Assembly (NCBI GenBank): GCA_021323555.1 | Contig: JAJONP010000041.1 | Location: 1-30,492, forward strand | Reading direction: 5' to 3' | Source of the DNA: Gammaproteobacteria bacterium | GTDB taxonomy: Bacteria > Pseudomonadota > Gammaproteobacteria > DSM-16500 | Length of the DNA: 30,492 nucleotides | Part shown: positions 1-9,376 of the stretch, one piece after another | Position numbering within the stretch: position 1 is the stretch's first letter | Layout of the letters: the number at the start of each line of letters is the position of its first letter | Position numbers and translations under genes: made by a program | The notes under the pieces: generated by a model | Databases searched by the model: none | What the model was told of the DNA's origin: nothing | What the model saw: only the letters and a program-made list of their open reading frames with translations

Positions 1-76
1 CATTTTTTACGAGGGTAGTTACATCCTCGGCATGCCCCTCAAGCTTCGCAACCCACGTCGAAACCGGGTCGCCCCC
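1..76 (-). ncRNA. ssrA: tmRNA (5' portion, truncated by the window edge)
   Basis: Read on the minus strand from position 76, the sequence begins GGGGGCGACCCGGTTTCGAC and continues with GTGGGTTGCGAAG, GGGGCATGCCGAGG and CCTCGTAAAAAATG. This is the conserved 5' end of gammaproteobacterial tmRNA: the 5' half of the tRNA-like domain followed by the first helices. tmRNA acts with SmpB to rescue stalled ribosomes and tag the nascent peptide. The tag reading frame, pseudoknots and 3' acceptor lie outside the window, so the tag sequence cannot be read. The gene for its partner, smpB, lies directly upstream on the same strand, an arrangement common in gammaproteobacteria. Confidence 0.88.
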
Positions 77-93
77 TTAAGTTTTACGCAAGA

Positions 94-99
94 AGTATA
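94..99 (-). promoter_or_regulatory. Candidate -10 box of the ssrA promoter
   Basis: The minus strand reads TATACT at 99-94, 17 bases upstream of the expected mature 5' end of tmRNA. That leaves room for a start near position 87 and a short leader that RNase P would remove. The region where a -35 should lie (about 117-122, TATCAT on the minus strand) is only a weak match. This suggests ssrA is transcribed independently of smpB. Confidence 0.45.
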
Positions 100-123
100 G
101 ACTAATTAACTCGATAATGATAG

Positions 124-597
124 CTACCTACTCAGTTTTTTAGTCATACGTTGTTTATCACGTTGCCAATCTCTTTCTTTGGTAGCCGCTCTTTTATCAT
201 GGAGTTTTTTCCCTTTCGCTAAGGCAATATCCAGCTTCACACGATTATTTTTCCAATATAATTTAAGTGCAATCAATGTATAACCTTTACGTTCAACGCT
301 GCCGATTAGCTTATTTAATTCACGCTGATGGAGCAATAATTTTCGGGTGCGTTGTGCATCGGGCAAGATATGCGTGGATGCGGTGGGTAAAGGGGTAATT
401 AAAGAGCCCAATAGCCAAGCTTCGCCTTTTTTCAACAAAACATAACTTTGGTCGAGTTGAACTCGGCCAGCGCGTAAGCTTTTGACCTCCCAGCCTTGCA
501 ACACAAGACCTGCTTCAAAATGATCTTCGATAGCATAATCGTGATGCGCTTTGCGGTTAACAGCAATAGTCGCTGCAAATTTTTGTTTTTCATTCAT
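124..597 (-). CDS. smpB: SsrA-binding protein SmpB
   Basis: A 157-residue protein, close to the usual 155-165 for SmpB. It binds the tRNA-like domain of tmRNA and brings it to stalled ribosomes in trans-translation. Recognisable parts are the N-terminal [20 protein letters not shown] stretch, the [14 protein letters not shown] core, and the basic C-terminal tail ([17 protein letters not shown] then RMTKKLSR) that enters the decoding site. The ATG at 597-595 fits the family start. It lies just upstream of ssrA on the same strand and is divergent from ratA, with 52 bases between the two starts. No strong Shine-Dalgarno sequence precedes the start. Confidence 0.96.
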   Translation of the reverse strand: MNEKQKFAATIAVNRKAHHDYAIEDHFEAGLVLQGWEVKSLRAGRVQLDQSYVLLKKGEAWLLGSLITPLPTASTHILPDAQRTRKLLLHQRELNKLIGSVERKGYTLIALKLYWKNNRVKLDIALAKGKKLHDKRAATKERDWQRDKQRMTKKLSR

Positions 598-649
598 GGC
601 AACGAAGTATAATAGCCTCTTTTATAAAATAATAGAGCCAATTATTAGT

Positions 650-1102
650 ATGAATAGGATTAAACGCACAGCACAAGTTGTCTACTCGCCTCAGCAAATG
701 TTTGAATTAGTGAATAGCATAGAGGAATATCCTCGTTTTTTACCATGGTGCCATGAAGCTCGGGTGCTGCACCGTGATGAAAAAGAAGTAGAAGGTTCAT
801 TGGATATTGTATGGTCAGGTATCCATAAAACATTTACAACACGTAATTATTTGCATCCTTACGAATGTGTTGAAATTATGCTGATTAAGGGGCCCTTTCG
901 TCATTTAAAAGGTCGCTGGACATTTATACCATTGGGTGATTCAGGCTGTGAAGTCGATCTCGATCTTGAATTTGATTTGGCAGGGCGCTTAGTGGATAAA
1001 CTTTTCCAACCTATTTTTCATAATATCGCTAATTCTTTGGTAGATTTGTTTTGTCAACGTGCGGTAGAGGTGTATGGTAGAAAGGAAAAAAATAACAGTT
1101 GA
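650..1102 (+). CDS. ratA: RatA-family START-domain protein (COQ10-like)
   Basis: A 150-residue polyketide-cyclase/START-domain protein of the RatA/COQ10 family. Family members bind hydrophobic ligands; mitochondrial COQ10 binds coenzyme Q, and E. coli RatA was described as interfering with 70S ribosome assembly. Diagnostic stretches are VVYSPQQMFELVNSIEEYP, FLPWCHEARVL, and the C-terminal helix NIANSLVDLFCQRAVEVYG. The frame is open from 551, but translation should begin at ATG 650 because family members start a few residues before the YS.Q.MF motif and the upstream extension has no similarity. The gene overlaps rnfH by 29 bases, as expected of the conserved ratA-rnfH pair. The molecular role here is inferred from the family only. 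Confidence 0.92.
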   Translation: MNRIKRTAQVVYSPQQMFELVNSIEEYPRFLPWCHEARVLHRDEKEVEGSLDIVWSGIHKTFTTRNYLHPYECVEIMLIKGPFRHLKGRWTFIPLGDSGCEVDLDLEFDLAGRLVDKLFQPIFHNIANSLVDLFCQRAVEVYGRKEKNNS

Positions 1103-1361
1103 AGTCGCTTATGCAATTCCTGAATTACAGCGTATTTTATCTATCCAGATAGAGGAGGGTAGTACGATTCAGAGTGCTATTGAGCGCTCGGGGATTTTGC
1201 AATTATTTCCTGATATTAATTTAAATAAACAGCCAGTCGGTGTTTTTAGCAGCTTAAGAAAATTAACGGATAAAGTACAGCACGGGGATCGAGTTGAGAT
1301 TTACCGACCCTTGGTTATTGACCCTAAAGAAGCTCGTAAACAACGAATAAAAAAACGTTAA
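1074..1361 (+). CDS. rnfH: RnfH family ubiquitin-like protein
   Basis: A 95-residue beta-grasp (ubiquitin-like/ThiS-fold) protein of the RnfH family. Seen: the start ITVEVAYAIPELQRILSIQI, the conserved G.F.....L of the fold, and the C-terminal VEIYRPLVIDPKEARKQR, which is characteristic of RnfH. It overlaps the end of ratA by 29 bases and is presumably translationally coupled. The function of RnfH is not well established; the family name comes from linkage to rnf genes in some bacteria, and none are here. Its stop codon overlaps that of the convergent bamE gene by 4 bases. Confidence 0.92.
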   Translation: MVERKKITVEVAYAIPELQRILSIQIEEGSTIQSAIERSGILQLFPDINLNKQPVGVFSSLRKLTDKVQHGDRVEIYRPLVIDPKEARKQRIKKR

Positions 1362-1657
1362 TTATTTTTTTTACTGATATTTCTCAAACGGTTTTCTTGA
1401 AAAGTTAAAATAACTGATTTTTCTGTACGAGCATTAGACCCACGCTTCATCGTATAAATATAATCAATTCGATTATCATTGAACGTATTCATTAATACAG
1501 GCGTTCCCATTAAAGCTTCTACTTCTCCTTTAGACATGCCCGTATGAAGTTTATTGACTGTGTCTTGCTCAATGATATTACCTTGCTGTATATCTATTTT
1601 ATGGACACAGGCAGTGAGAAGTAATAACGTAGTGACGATAATGAAAATTTTCTGCAT
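1358..1657 (-). CDS. bamE: Outer membrane assembly lipoprotein BamE (SmpA/OmlA)
   Basis: A 99-residue lipoprotein with a short N-terminal hydrophobic segment (residues 4-16) ending in the lipobox LTAC, so Cys17 would be lipidated. It is a subunit of the BAM complex that inserts beta-barrel proteins into the outer membrane. The BamE core is visible: I.QGN.I.......L..GM.K.EV..LMGTPVL......R.DYIY. It is tail-to-tail with rnfH. The start lies 39 bases downstream of the lspA stop on the same strand, so it could be expressed from the ribF-ileS-lspA operon. Alternatively, an AT-rich stretch (GATAAT on the minus strand near 1690) may give it its own promoter. Confidence 0.95.
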   Translation of the reverse strand: MQKIFIIVTTLLLLTACVHKIDIQQGNIIEQDTVNKLHTGMSKGEVEALMGTPVLMNTFNDNRIDYIYTMKRGSNARTEKSVILTFQENRLRNISKKNN

Positions 1658-1696
1658 TGTTTTTATTCCACTAAAAATAAGGAATTCTATATTATC

Positions 1697-2188
1697 TTAT
1701 TTCTTTTTAAAAATCGCATGTAAAAATAACATAGTTGCGCCAATACAAATAGCGCTATCAGCGATATTAAATGTTGGCCAATAGAAATGCGAAATATAGA
1801 GCTGAATAAAATCAGTGACTTGCCCTTGAGTTAGCCTGTCCCAGAGATTACCTAATGCACCCCCTACAATGAAACTTAACGCAATTCCCATCCACCTTTC
1901 ATGGCGCGATAGACGTGTTAACCAGATTATGATTCCCGTACTCACCACAAAAGCAATACTACCTAAAAACCATACTTGCCAGTTTGACTGATGATTTAAA
2001 AAACCAAAGGCAGCCCCTTTATTAAAAGATAAATTTAAATTAAATCCAGGAATAATAGAGAAAGGTTTATATAATAGTAGGTATTTTTGAGCTAAATATT
2101 TCGTGATGCGATCAATCATTAAGAGGATGATTGAGATCCACAACCAACGTAAACCGCTATTAGATAGTTTGAAAAATATTTTCCTCAT
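1697..2188 (-). CDS. lspA: Lipoprotein signal peptidase (signal peptidase II)
   Basis: A 163-residue inner-membrane aspartyl protease that cleaves the signal peptide of diacylglyceryl-prolipoproteins. Four hydrophobic segments are seen at about residues 14-32, 70-91, 98-114 and 136-158. The catalytic aspartates are D126 (in GQVTDFI) and D144 (in NIADSAI), and the conserved FN.GAAFGFL motif is at 55-64. The start codon overlaps the ileS stop by 4 bases (ATGA), showing translational coupling in the common ileS-lspA pair. Its product is needed for maturation of lipoproteins such as the adjacent BamE. Confidence 0.97.
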   Translation of the reverse strand: MRKIFFKLSNSGLRWLWISIILLMIDRITKYLAQKYLLLYKPFSIIPGFNLNLSFNKGAAFGFLNHQSNWQVWFLGSIAFVVSTGIIIWLTRLSRHERWMGIALSFIVGGALGNLWDRLTQGQVTDFIQLYISHFYWPTFNIADSAICIGATMLFLHAIFKKK

Positions 2189-4998
2189 GCGTATTTTCTC
2201 ACTTCACCTGTGCCATCAATATTTTCAATACAGCGTCCGCATAACGTAATATGCGCTGGATTTTGACCTCTATCTTTACGTCGATGCCAGCAACGCTCGC
2301 ATTTTTCAAAATTTGCCCGTTCCACCCTTACCCATAATCCAGGGACCTCTGTTGCTACAGCGTCTGATACAGGTGAGGGAGCTAAATGCACTTCAGCACT
2401 TGAGGTGATGAATACAAAACGTAATTCATTTTCTAATTGTTCTAATTGCGCTTTTAATTCAGATCCACAATATAAATAAACTGCTCCTTCGAGCGGCGCA
2501 CCTAATTGGCCGCCATTACGCTGATTTTCTAATTGTTTGTTGACTGCATCTCGCACAAGCCGTATTTTTTCCCAATAAGCCTGGTTCATCGCCGCATCTT
2601 TTTTTAAGATAGGTAATTCTGTATACCACGTATTTAAGAATACAGATGCATTACGCTTGCCAGGTATATACGACCAAATTTCTTCTGCGGTGAAACTTAA
2701 AATAGGGGCTAGCCAGCGCACAAGCGCTTCTATGATATGAAACAAAGCTGTTTGAGTTGAACGCCGTGCGAGGCTATTTGTTTGTGTGGTATATTGGCGA
2801 TCTTTAATAATATCTAAATAAAAACTTCCTAAATCAATAGAACAAAATTGATGTATCTTTTGATAAATCAAATGAAATTGGTAGCTATTGAAAGCAGAAA
2901 TAATTTCTTCTTGTATTAAACGTGCTTTATCCACTGCCCATAAGTCAAGTGCTAGCATTTTATCAGGCGAGACCAAATCTTTTTCTGGGTCAAATCCCGC
3001 TAAATTCGCTAATAAAAATCGTGCAGTATTTCGTAAACGCCTATAAGTGTCAGATGTTCTCGTTAAAATTTCTTCTGACACAAAAATATCGTTACAATAA
3101 TCAATAGAACTCACCCACAAACGCAATACATCTGCGCCCAGTGACTGCGTGATAGTTTCTGGCGATATCACGTTACCTAGCGATTTTGACATTTTGCGGC
3201 CTTCAATATCAATCACATAGCCATGTGTAGATACTGCTTTATAAGGTGCTTGGCTATTCATAGCGATAGAGGTTAACAAAGATGAATTAAACCAACCGCG
3301 ATGTTGATCTGATCCTTCTAAATATAAATCGGCTGGAAAGTTTAATTCAGAGCGTTGTTGTAATACGCACTCATGTGAGACACCCGAATCAAACCATACA
3401 TCGAGAATGTCGTGACATTTTTTATAATCATTTGCATCTTCCCCTAATAATTCTTTAGGATCTAAGTCAAACCATACATCTATCCCCGATTGTTCGATAC
3501 GTTTGGCGACTTTTTCCATTAAAGCAATAGAGTTGGGGTGCATTTCTCCCGTTTCTTTATGTAAAAAAATAGCAATAGGCACTCCCCAGGTACGCTGCCT
3601 TGAAATACACCAATCAGGGCGATGGCTGATCATAGTAGCAATACGTTTTTCTCCCCACTCAGGCAGCCATTCGATTTCTTGGATAGCAGTCAATGCTTTT
3701 TTTCGCAGATTATTTTTATCTAAACTAATGAACCATTGGGGTGTCGCACGAAAAATCAATGGCGTTTTATGCCGCCAACAATGCGGATAACTGTGTGTGA
3801 TTTTTTCGATATGCAATAAAGCCGCATGCGATCTTAATTCATCCATGATTTTTTCTTCGACTTTAGTCACATGCTGACCAGCAAATAAAACAGTTTGTGT
3901 GATAAAGCAACCATCATCACCAACGGGATTTTCCATAGGTAACTGGTATTGTAGACCGATACTATAATCATCTACCCCATGTGCGGGCGCTGTATGGACT
4001 GCGCCTGTACCCGCGTCAAAAGTTACATGCTCGCCTAATACGACAGGCACTTGGCGTTCATAGAAAGGGTGCTGTAATTGAATATGTTCTAACTCTCTGC
4101 CTTGTATGCTTGCAAGTCTCTCGTAATGTGTGATACCAATACGCTGCATGACTTGTTCTACGAGTGATTCTGCGATAAGTAAACGTTCTGTATGATTACA
4201 ATCAACTAACACATAATTGTGATGGGGATTGAGTGCTACTGCCTGGTTTGCAGGTAATGTCCAGGGAGTTGTGGTCCAAATAGGAATGGCGATTGTTCCA
4301 TGTCCACTGATAGGATGATTAAAACGCGCTAAAAATGTTTTTTCATCTATTACGCGAAAACGTACATCAATCGCTGAAGACATTTTATCTTTATATTCGA
4401 CTTCCGCTTCAGACAATGCTGAACTACAGTCCAAACACCAATGAACAGGTTTCGCGCCTTTTTGTACATGACCGTTTTCAATAATTTTAGCAAGACTACG
4501 CACCACATTTGCTTCATAAATGAAGTCCATCGTGAGATAAGGATGGTCCCAATCACCGAATATACCTAAACGCTTAAATTCTTCTCGCTGAATAGTAATC
4601 TGACTAGCGGCATAATCACGGCACGCTTTACGAAATTCAGCAGGGCTGATTTTTTGGCCTGGTTTACCAACTTTTTTTTCAACATTTAATTCAATAGGTA
4701 ATCCATGGCAATCCCATCCAGGCAGATAAGGCGCATCAAAACCACTCATCGTTTTTGATTTCACCACAATATCTTTTAAAATTTTATTCACAGCTGTTCC
4801 CATATGAATATGAGCATTCGCATAAGGAGGGCCATCATGTAATATAAATTTCGGACGGTTTTGGGCATGTTCACGTAATGTTTGATAAAGATTTAAAGTC
4901 GCCCATTTTTTTAAAATAGCAGGTTCTTGCTGCGCAAGATTTGCTTTCATGGGAAAATCTGTTTTGGGTAAGTTTAATGTGTTTTTATAATCACTCAT
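2185..4998 (-). CDS. ileS: Isoleucyl-tRNA synthetase
   Basis: A 937-residue class I aminoacyl-tRNA synthetase, the same size as the E. coli enzyme. It charges tRNA-Ile and edits misactivated valine in its CP1 domain. Visible landmarks are the HIGH-type motif in [10 protein letters not shown] (58-67), [11 protein letters not shown], the editing-site [14 protein letters not shown] region, [18 protein letters not shown] [19 protein letters not shown] at 602-606, and a C-terminal zinc finger CERCWHRR...CGRC. It sits between ribF (3 bases upstream) and lspA (4-base overlap). No sign of truncation or frame disruption. Confidence 0.98.
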   Translation of the reverse strand: MSDYKNTLNLPKTDFPMKANLAQQEPAILKKWATLNLYQTLREHAQNRPKFILHDGPPYANAHIHMGTAVNKILKDIVVKSKTMSGFDAPYLPGWDCHGLPIELNVEKKVGKPGQKISPAEFRKACRDYAASQITIQREEFKRLGIFGDWDHPYLTMDFIYEANVVRSLAKIIENGHVQKGAKPVHWCLDCSSALSEAEVEYKDKMSSAIDVRFRVIDEKTFLARFNHPISGHGTIAIPIWTTTPWTLPANQAVALNPHHNYVLVDCNHTERLLIAESLVEQVMQRIGITHYERLASIQGRELEHIQLQHPFYERQVPVVLGEHVTFDAGTGAVHTAPAHGVDDYSIGLQYQLPMENPVGDDGCFITQTVLFAGQHVTKVEEKIMDELRSHAALLHIEKITHSYPHCWRHKTPLIFRATPQWFISLDKNNLRKKALTAIQEIEWLPEWGEKRIATMISHRPDWCISRQRTWGVPIAIFLHKETGEMHPNSIALMEKVAKRIEQSGIDVWFDLDPKELLGEDANDYKKCHDILDVWFDSGVSHECVLQQRSELNFPADLYLEGSDQHRGWFNSSLLTSIAMNSQAPYKAVSTHGYVIDIEGRKMSKSLGNVISPETITQSLGADVLRLWVSSIDYCNDIFVSEEILTRTSDTYRRLRNTARFLLANLAGFDPEKDLVSPDKMLALDLWAVDKARLIQEEIISAFNSYQFHLIYQKIHQFCSIDLGSFYLDIIKDRQYTTQTNSLARRSTQTALFHIIEALVRWLAPILSFTAEEIWSYIPGKRNASVFLNTWYTELPILKKDAAMNQAYWEKIRLVRDAVNKQLENQRNGGQLGAPLEGAVYLYCGSELKAQLEQLENELRFVFITSSAEVHLAPSPVSDAVATEVPGLWVRVERANFEKCERCWHRRKDRGQNPAHITLCGRCIENIDGTGEVRKYA

Positions 4999-5001
4999 GG
5001 G

Positions 5002-5946
5002 TTAATCCCTCATAAAATAATGACGTGCTTCGGCTGCATCCAGACACATTTGGGCTTTTAATAACTCTAAATTTTCAAATTTTGCTTCTTCCCGTAATTT
5101 TTTACAAAATTCAACACAGACTTGGCTGCCATAGATTGTTTGTGAAAAATCAAAAACATGAACTTCTAATAATGTACGTGTGCCACCTATAGTAGGACGT
5201 ATACCGATATTTGCAACCCCTGGCAATCCCTTTTTTGCAATGCCGTGCAATCGTACCGCATAGATGCCATGGATCGGGGTCACTCGTCTATGTAAATAGA
5301 TATTAGCGGTTGGGAAACCTAATGTGCGTCCTAATTGATTACCATAGACTACACGCCCTAACATACAATAAGGCCGTCCTAATAATTGTTCTGCTAAAAG
5401 ATGATCTGCATTAGCCAATGCATTCCGAACACGCGTGCTACTGACCCGTTCACCTTCAATCATCACACTTGGCATTGTTTCAACGGTAAAACCTAATTGC
5501 TGTCCCTTAGCTTTCAATAAAGCTACATCGCCTTTGCGACCTTGACCAAAACGAAAATCTTCTCCTACAATTAAATGTTTTACATAAAGCTGCGCGCAAA
5601 GAACATGCTCAATAAACTCTGTGGCGGTTAATAAGGCTAACGCTTTGTTAAAAAGCACGACCCAAACTTCATCTACTTTTTCTTTTGCTAGATAATAAAA
5701 TTTTTCACGAAATCGCGTTAAACGTGCGATACATTTATCCTTTAGAAAAAATTCAGCAGGTTGTGGTTCAAAAATCATGACTCGCGAGGATAAATTTAAT
5801 TCTTTAGCCCGTAGAATAACTTGTTTTAGTAAAGCTTGATGCCCTTGGTGTACACCATCAAAATTACCGATAGTCGCGACACATCCCTTCGGTTCCGAAG
5901 TGAATCCATTAGAAGAATGAACCCTACGAACTAATTGAGTAGACAC
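5002..5946 (-). CDS. ribF: Bifunctional riboflavin kinase / FAD synthetase
   Basis: A 314-residue cytosolic enzyme that converts riboflavin to FMN and FMN to FAD. The N-terminal FMN adenylyltransferase domain shows GNFDGVHQGH (27-36), GEDFRFGQGRKGD and the SSTRVR motif. The C-terminal riboflavin kinase domain shows GRTLGFPTANI, then GVANIGIRPTIGG. It is the first gene of the ribF-ileS-lspA operon, whose genes are nearly contiguous. On the minus strand a TATAAT at 5985-5980, 34 bases before the start codon, is a likely -10 box, but the -35 region is weak. Confidence 0.97.
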   Translation of the reverse strand: MSTQLVRRVHSSNGFTSEPKGCVATIGNFDGVHQGHQALLKQVILRAKELNLSSRVMIFEPQPAEFFLKDKCIARLTRFREKFYYLAKEKVDEVWVVLFNKALALLTATEFIEHVLCAQLYVKHLIVGEDFRFGQGRKGDVALLKAKGQQLGFTVETMPSVMIEGERVSSTRVRNALANADHLLAEQLLGRPYCMLGRVVYGNQLGRTLGFPTANIYLHRRVTPIHGIYAVRLHGIAKKGLPGVANIGIRPTIGGTRTLLEVHVFDFSQTIYGSQVCVEFCKKLREEAKFENLELLKAQMCLDAAEARHYFMRD

Positions 5947-6012
5947 AATATTTCCTGGTTACCTGTTTAAGCCACGCTAATTATACTCATATCAGTATTT
6001 TTAGGTACTTTT

Positions 6013-6041
6013 TTGTAAAACGAGCTTACCGATGGTATAAT
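6013..6041 (+). promoter_or_regulatory. Sigma-70-type promoter for the orphan gene at 6087
   Basis: TTGTAA at 6013-6018 and a perfect TATAAT at 6036-6041 are separated by 17 bases, the ideal spacing. The predicted start near 6048 gives a leader of about 39 bases before the ATG at 6087. This is one of the best sigma-70 matches in the window. Confidence 0.6.
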
Positions 6042-6086
6042 AAAGTTTAATTTTGGTAATAATTTTATCAATACACAGAGGGAATT

Positions 6087-6797
6087 ATGGCGGCATCAAC
6101 ATCTACGGATTCAAAGACACCTGACGCGCCTTTTCTTTTAGGCGGAAGCACTAAAATGATGTTAGTGTGTTTTGAGCTGGGTCGCGGAGAATTGAATGCA
6201 GATAAAGTAAAGCCAAATAATCCTTATTTAATTCAGGAATTAACTACGAACTCTAAGCTAGGAATTGCCCAGCAAACGATTCAGAATACCCAAAAAGCGC
6301 GCGATAGTGTTTTTGGAGTGAAAGCGGAATTAGAACAATTAGTGCCTACCATGACAGAAAGCCCTACTATCAAACCGAATGACAAAAAAGAATTGCTACA
6401 GCGTGCTACCCAACTCGGTATTGTGATTGAGGATGCTATAAAAAGCGATACGAAACTTGCTGAGTTAGAAACACAATTACACGAGTTAGAAGTCGAACGC
6501 CTGAAACAAAGAAAAAGTAACTATACTATTATCCAAGAAGCTGCTGATCCTGCTGCAAAAGCAAAAGAATTATTAGAAAAAGATCGAATCAACACTGAAA
6601 AAATAGCAAATTTGCAAAAAGAAATAACAAGTGCTATTAATCTATTTCAACATTTACATAAAAAAATAGGGCAAGAATATACAGGCTTATATGATGCAGT
6701 GCCTGGCAGCTTGAAAATGAAACGCTTTGAGGAAATCAAAAAAATCGCTGAGCAACCATCCGTAGCAGAACCCTCTCCTACACCAAGAGCGTCTTGA
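6087..6797 (+). CDS. Hypothetical coiled-coil protein, orphan
   Basis: A 236-residue, hydrophilic protein that I do not recognise. The ATG at 6087 follows an AGAGGGA Shine-Dalgarno sequence with good spacing and the promoter at 6013-6041, which supports a real expressed gene. No signal peptide or membrane segment is visible. Residues about 105-205 are rich in Glu, Lys, Leu and Gln with heptad-like spacing (for example LAELETQLHELEVERLKQR), suggesting a helical coiled coil. The C terminus is proline/serine rich (PSVAEPSPTPRAS). It stands alone on the plus strand between minus-strand housekeeping operons. A soluble coiled-coil orphan in this kind of genome could be a secreted effector, but the sequence does not show a secretion signal I can identify. 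Confidence 0.75.
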   Translation: MAASTSTDSKTPDAPFLLGGSTKMMLVCFELGRGELNADKVKPNNPYLIQELTTNSKLGIAQQTIQNTQKARDSVFGVKAELEQLVPTMTESPTIKPNDKKELLQRATQLGIVIEDAIKSDTKLAELETQLHELEVERLKQRKSNYTIIQEAADPAAKAKELLEKDRINTEKIANLQKEITSAINLFQHLHKKIGQEYTGLYDAVPGSLKMKRFEEIKKIAEQPSVAEPSPTPRAS

Positions 6798-6804
6798 TGA
6801 TAGT

Positions 6805-6825
6805 AAAGCCCCGTGAACAATTACC
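6805..6825 (+). repeat. Dispersed 21-bp repeat, copy 1
   Basis: A 21-base sequence (AAAGCCC, two variable bases around a G, then GAACAATTACC) begins 8 bases after the stop of the orphan gene and recurs at 15899-15919 in the same orientation with 19 of 21 bases identical. Both copies lie between an orphan plus-strand gene and a convergent minus-strand gene. No clear hairpin is seen. Confidence 0.55.
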
Positions 6826-6840
6826 GTATACCTGCCTAAG

Positions 6841-7374
6841 TTAAAACAAAAAGCTAACCCCAAAATTCGCCATATAATCATTTCTACCTGTGCCGGTGGT
6901 CGTGTAAAGGTCACGTGCTTCACCTCGTAATGCAATCTTATCCCCAAAAAATACTTGTGTGCCTATACCGGCATTAATATTGCCCTGATGATTATTATCT
7001 AAACCATTCTGTCGTATCGCTAGCATACCCACACCTGCGATTAAGTAGGGCTCGCACGAAGCGTAAGGCTGAAAACGATAAATCCCATCAATTGTATATA
7101 AAAATCCATGAACCCCTAGACCGCCTAGCACAGATGTTTGATTGGTATTCACTACTCCTACACCCCCTTCCAATGCCCAGCGATCTGTAAAATCATAGGC
7201 TAAAGCAATATTTGGTAATGCTGTATTCTGTAAATAACGTTGAGATGAAAAATGATAATAGGCTGTTGCTAAAGTGAGTGTAGTCGCACCTGGCCGATTG
7301 CCTGCTGTCACTTGGTTTGTAAAAAATAAAGCAAATAATACAATAGAAATAATCTTAATTTTTTTCATTTTCAT
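6841..7374 (-). CDS. Small outer-membrane beta-barrel protein
   Basis: A 177-residue protein with a cleavable-looking signal peptide (basic MKMKKIK, hydrophobic core IISIVLFALFF, cleavage near VTA-GN at residues 23-24). Beyond it is an alternating, glycine- and aromatic-rich pattern typical of an eight-stranded barrel (ALEGGVGVV, PYLIAGVGMLAI, INAGIGTQVFF), ending in Phe as expected for BAM substrates (GVSFLF). It resembles the OmpA-N-terminal/OmpW-like superfamily, but no specific family can be named with confidence. The ATG directly abuts the stop codon of the FadL-like gene upstream (0 bases between), so the two are probably co-translated. A second in-frame ATG is two codons downstream. 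Confidence 0.8.
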   Translation of the reverse strand: MKMKKIKIISIVLFALFFTNQVTAGNRPGATTLTLATAYYHFSSQRYLQNTALPNIALAYDFTDRWALEGGVGVVNTNQTSVLGGLGVHGFLYTIDGIYRFQPYASCEPYLIAGVGMLAIRQNGLDNNHQGNINAGIGTQVFFGDKIALRGEARDLYTTTGTGRNDYMANFGVSFLF

Positions 7375-8685
7375 TTAGACAATATCCCATTTCATTTCTA
7401 AGCCATACACATCTGCGCTGTTCTGAATAGAACCGTTTGTCACTGTTACTTGGTCACCTGACGCTTGTGAAAGATTATGAATATGTGTATTCATTACAAA
7501 AGAATGCGTCCAATCTAAATCAACCCCGATTGTTTTTGTTGCTTGAAAATGCGCACCTAATCCAATCGCCATTTGATTATTGTCTGGGAATTGTAAACTA
7601 CGGTATTGATTATTCGTTGGAGTTTGATCATAGCCTATGCCTGTACGAATAAACCATTCTTCATTCACATGGTAATTAGCCCCCAGCGAATAATTCCATG
7701 TATTACGATAATGTTCTGGAATAATCATTGTAATACCATTATTACTTGCACCCCCACTGATACCTGTCATATTCTGCACTGTTATTTGATTAAGCAAATT
7801 CCATTGTGTATAGATGACTGTGCCCATCACATCCCAGATAGGATTAATAGCATGAAAAACGCTGAGCGTTGTTGTTGGTGGTAACGCCATATTTATAGTA
7901 AGGTTATTCACATATTGAAGACCGCCTGCCCCGTTATGAGCTAATGGTCCTGAGAAACGACTGCTTCCTCCATGTAAATGGTGTATCACTTGAGAGAGAT
8001 AATTAAATCCTACACGCGTCTGTTCTGAAGGTTGATAAAGTACACCTGCATGATAACCATAGCCATAACTGGAACCTGTATTTTTATTCCATGTCGCTGA
8101 CGCTGGATTTGTTGACGCTGTCATAAAACTGAATTCCCCATACGCTTTTTCTATATCCATACCAAAACCAACAGAGATTTTATTATTATAAGCAAATCCC
8201 AGCGAAGGGGCTGCATCAACGACATAAATAGAAGACAATGCTGCTGCATAGCGGGCATTCGTATTTAATCCATAATTTGTTTCTGCAGCGAAAGGTGTCA
8301 TTACACTCAATCCGAATACTAGATCATCAGCAAGTGGCGCTGCATAATGCATGTTGGGGAGAAAATGAAAAGTGCCCCCTTGCGCTGTCACAGGCTGCGG
8401 ACCTGTGCCAAGTGTATTAGTTGCAACCGTTCCACGAAACCGAACGTCTGTTGTCATGGGAGTCCAACCCAATAATAATTGCTGGTTGTGAATCTTGATA
8501 AGTCCTGCGGGGTTATAAAAATTAGTGCTCGCATCTTCAGCAATAGCAGCTCGGCCTGCATGGTAATTACCGATGCTGCCGCCGTCTTGGCTCCATAATT
8601 GAAAACTTCCTGCTAAGACATCACTTGTGATGCCTATTGTGACAACTAAAAGGCTTAATTTCTTGATAATTTTTTGCTTGCCCAT
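7375..8685 (-). CDS. FadL-family outer-membrane hydrophobic-substrate transporter
   Basis: A 436-residue protein of the FadL/TodX family, which forms 14-stranded outer-membrane channels for long-chain fatty acids or other hydrophobic compounds. Seen: a signal peptide (residues 1-25, cleavage near VLA-GS) and the family N-terminal signature FQLWSQDGGSIGNYHAGRAA followed by IAEDASTNFYNPAGL, where the NPA motif forms the plug. Later come the typical P.....GV.Y....TR.GF.Y.S and PP..TLS.F...NP.WD segments. The Shine-Dalgarno AGGAAAATGAG precedes the ATG. It heads a two-gene unit with the small OMP. The substrate is unknown; fatty acid uptake is a family-based guess, and no beta-oxidation genes are nearby. 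Confidence 0.92.
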   Translation of the reverse strand: MGKQKIIKKLSLLVVTIGITSDVLAGSFQLWSQDGGSIGNYHAGRAAIAEDASTNFYNPAGLIKIHNQQLLLGWTPMTTDVRFRGTVATNTLGTGPQPVTAQGGTFHFLPNMHYAAPLADDLVFGLSVMTPFAAETNYGLNTNARYAAALSSIYVVDAAPSLGFAYNNKISVGFGMDIEKAYGEFSFMTASTNPASATWNKNTGSSYGYGYHAGVLYQPSEQTRVGFNYLSQVIHHLHGGSSRFSGPLAHNGAGGLQYVNNLTINMALPPTTTLSVFHAINPIWDVMGTVIYTQWNLLNQITVQNMTGISGGASNNGITMIIPEHYRNTWNYSLGANYHVNEEWFIRTGIGYDQTPTNNQYRSLQFPDNNQMAIGLGAHFQATKTIGVDLDWTHSFVMNTHIHNLSQASGDQVTVTNGSIQNSADVYGLEMKWDIV

Positions 8686-8817
8686 CTCATTTTCCTATTT
8701 TCTTAAGCGCAATAGTCACGTAGGATAAACTATTTTTAGGGTAAGACAAAATTTTATTGATTAAAACATTAAGAATAAAGTATAAGATAAAAAATTTTGT
8801 TAATAAGGAAATCATTC

Positions 8818-9375
8818 ATGGCTGAAACCCCCTCTACCATGCTCCCGCTTGGTACACTCGCACCTGATTTTACATTGCCTGATGTATGTACAGGAAAACA
8901 AATAGCGCTACAAGCGCAAAAATCACCTATTGCAACCGTGATTATGTTTATTTGTAACCATTGCCCTTATGTGAAATATATTCAAAAAAAATTGCTTGAA
9001 GTCATTGCGAACTATGAAAAAAAAGGAATAAGTTTTATTGCAATCAGTTCAAATGATATTGAGAATTATCCGGAAGACAGCCCAGAAAAGATGCGACAAG
9101 AAGCGCTAGAGCACCATTATACTTTTCCTTATCTTTTTGATGAAACACAGGAAGTCGCTAAAGCCTATCAAGCGGCTTGCACACCCGATTTTTACATTTT
9201 TGATTCGCATCTCAAATGTGTTTATCGTGGGCGGTTTGATGATGCAACACCCGGAAATAATCATCCTGTGACAGGGAAAGATTTGAGCCTGGCATTGGAT
9301 CAGCTATTGGCCCAAAAACCCATCGAACAAAACCAAAAACCCAGCGTGGGGTGTAATATTAAGTGGAAGAGATAA
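8818..9375 (+). CDS. Thioredoxin-fold protein, AhpC/TSA (PRX-like) family
   Basis: A 185-residue redox protein. It starts with the AhpC/TSA signature LGTLAPDFTLPDV and has a CNHCPYVKYIQ motif in which Cys46 and Cys49 form a CxxC pair. Downstream segments (GISFIAISSNDIENYPEDSPEKM, TPDFYIFD, CVYRGRFDD) match the thioredoxin family of cytosolic PRX-like proteins. ATG 8818 is preferred over an in-frame TTG at 8797 because AAGGAA lies 8 bases upstream of it. No signal peptide is visible, so it probably acts in the cytoplasm. It is divergent from the FadL-like gene. The physiological substrate is not known. Confidence 0.9.
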   Translation: MAETPSTMLPLGTLAPDFTLPDVCTGKQIALQAQKSPIATVIMFICNHCPYVKYIQKKLLEVIANYEKKGISFIAISSNDIENYPEDSPEKMRQEALEHHYTFPYLFDETQEVAKAYQAACTPDFYIFDSHLKCVYRGRFDDATPGNNHPVTGKDLSLALDQLLAQKPIEQNQKPSVGCNIKWKR

Positions 9376-9376
9376 A

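Noticed and set aside
1554..1784. Plus-strand open frame across the bamE-lspA junction
   Set aside because: It is antisense to bamE and lspA, which both have clear family motifs.
3503..3790. Plus-strand open frames inside ileS (also 2922-3107)
   Set aside because: Antisense to a complete, motif-rich isoleucyl-tRNA synthetase.
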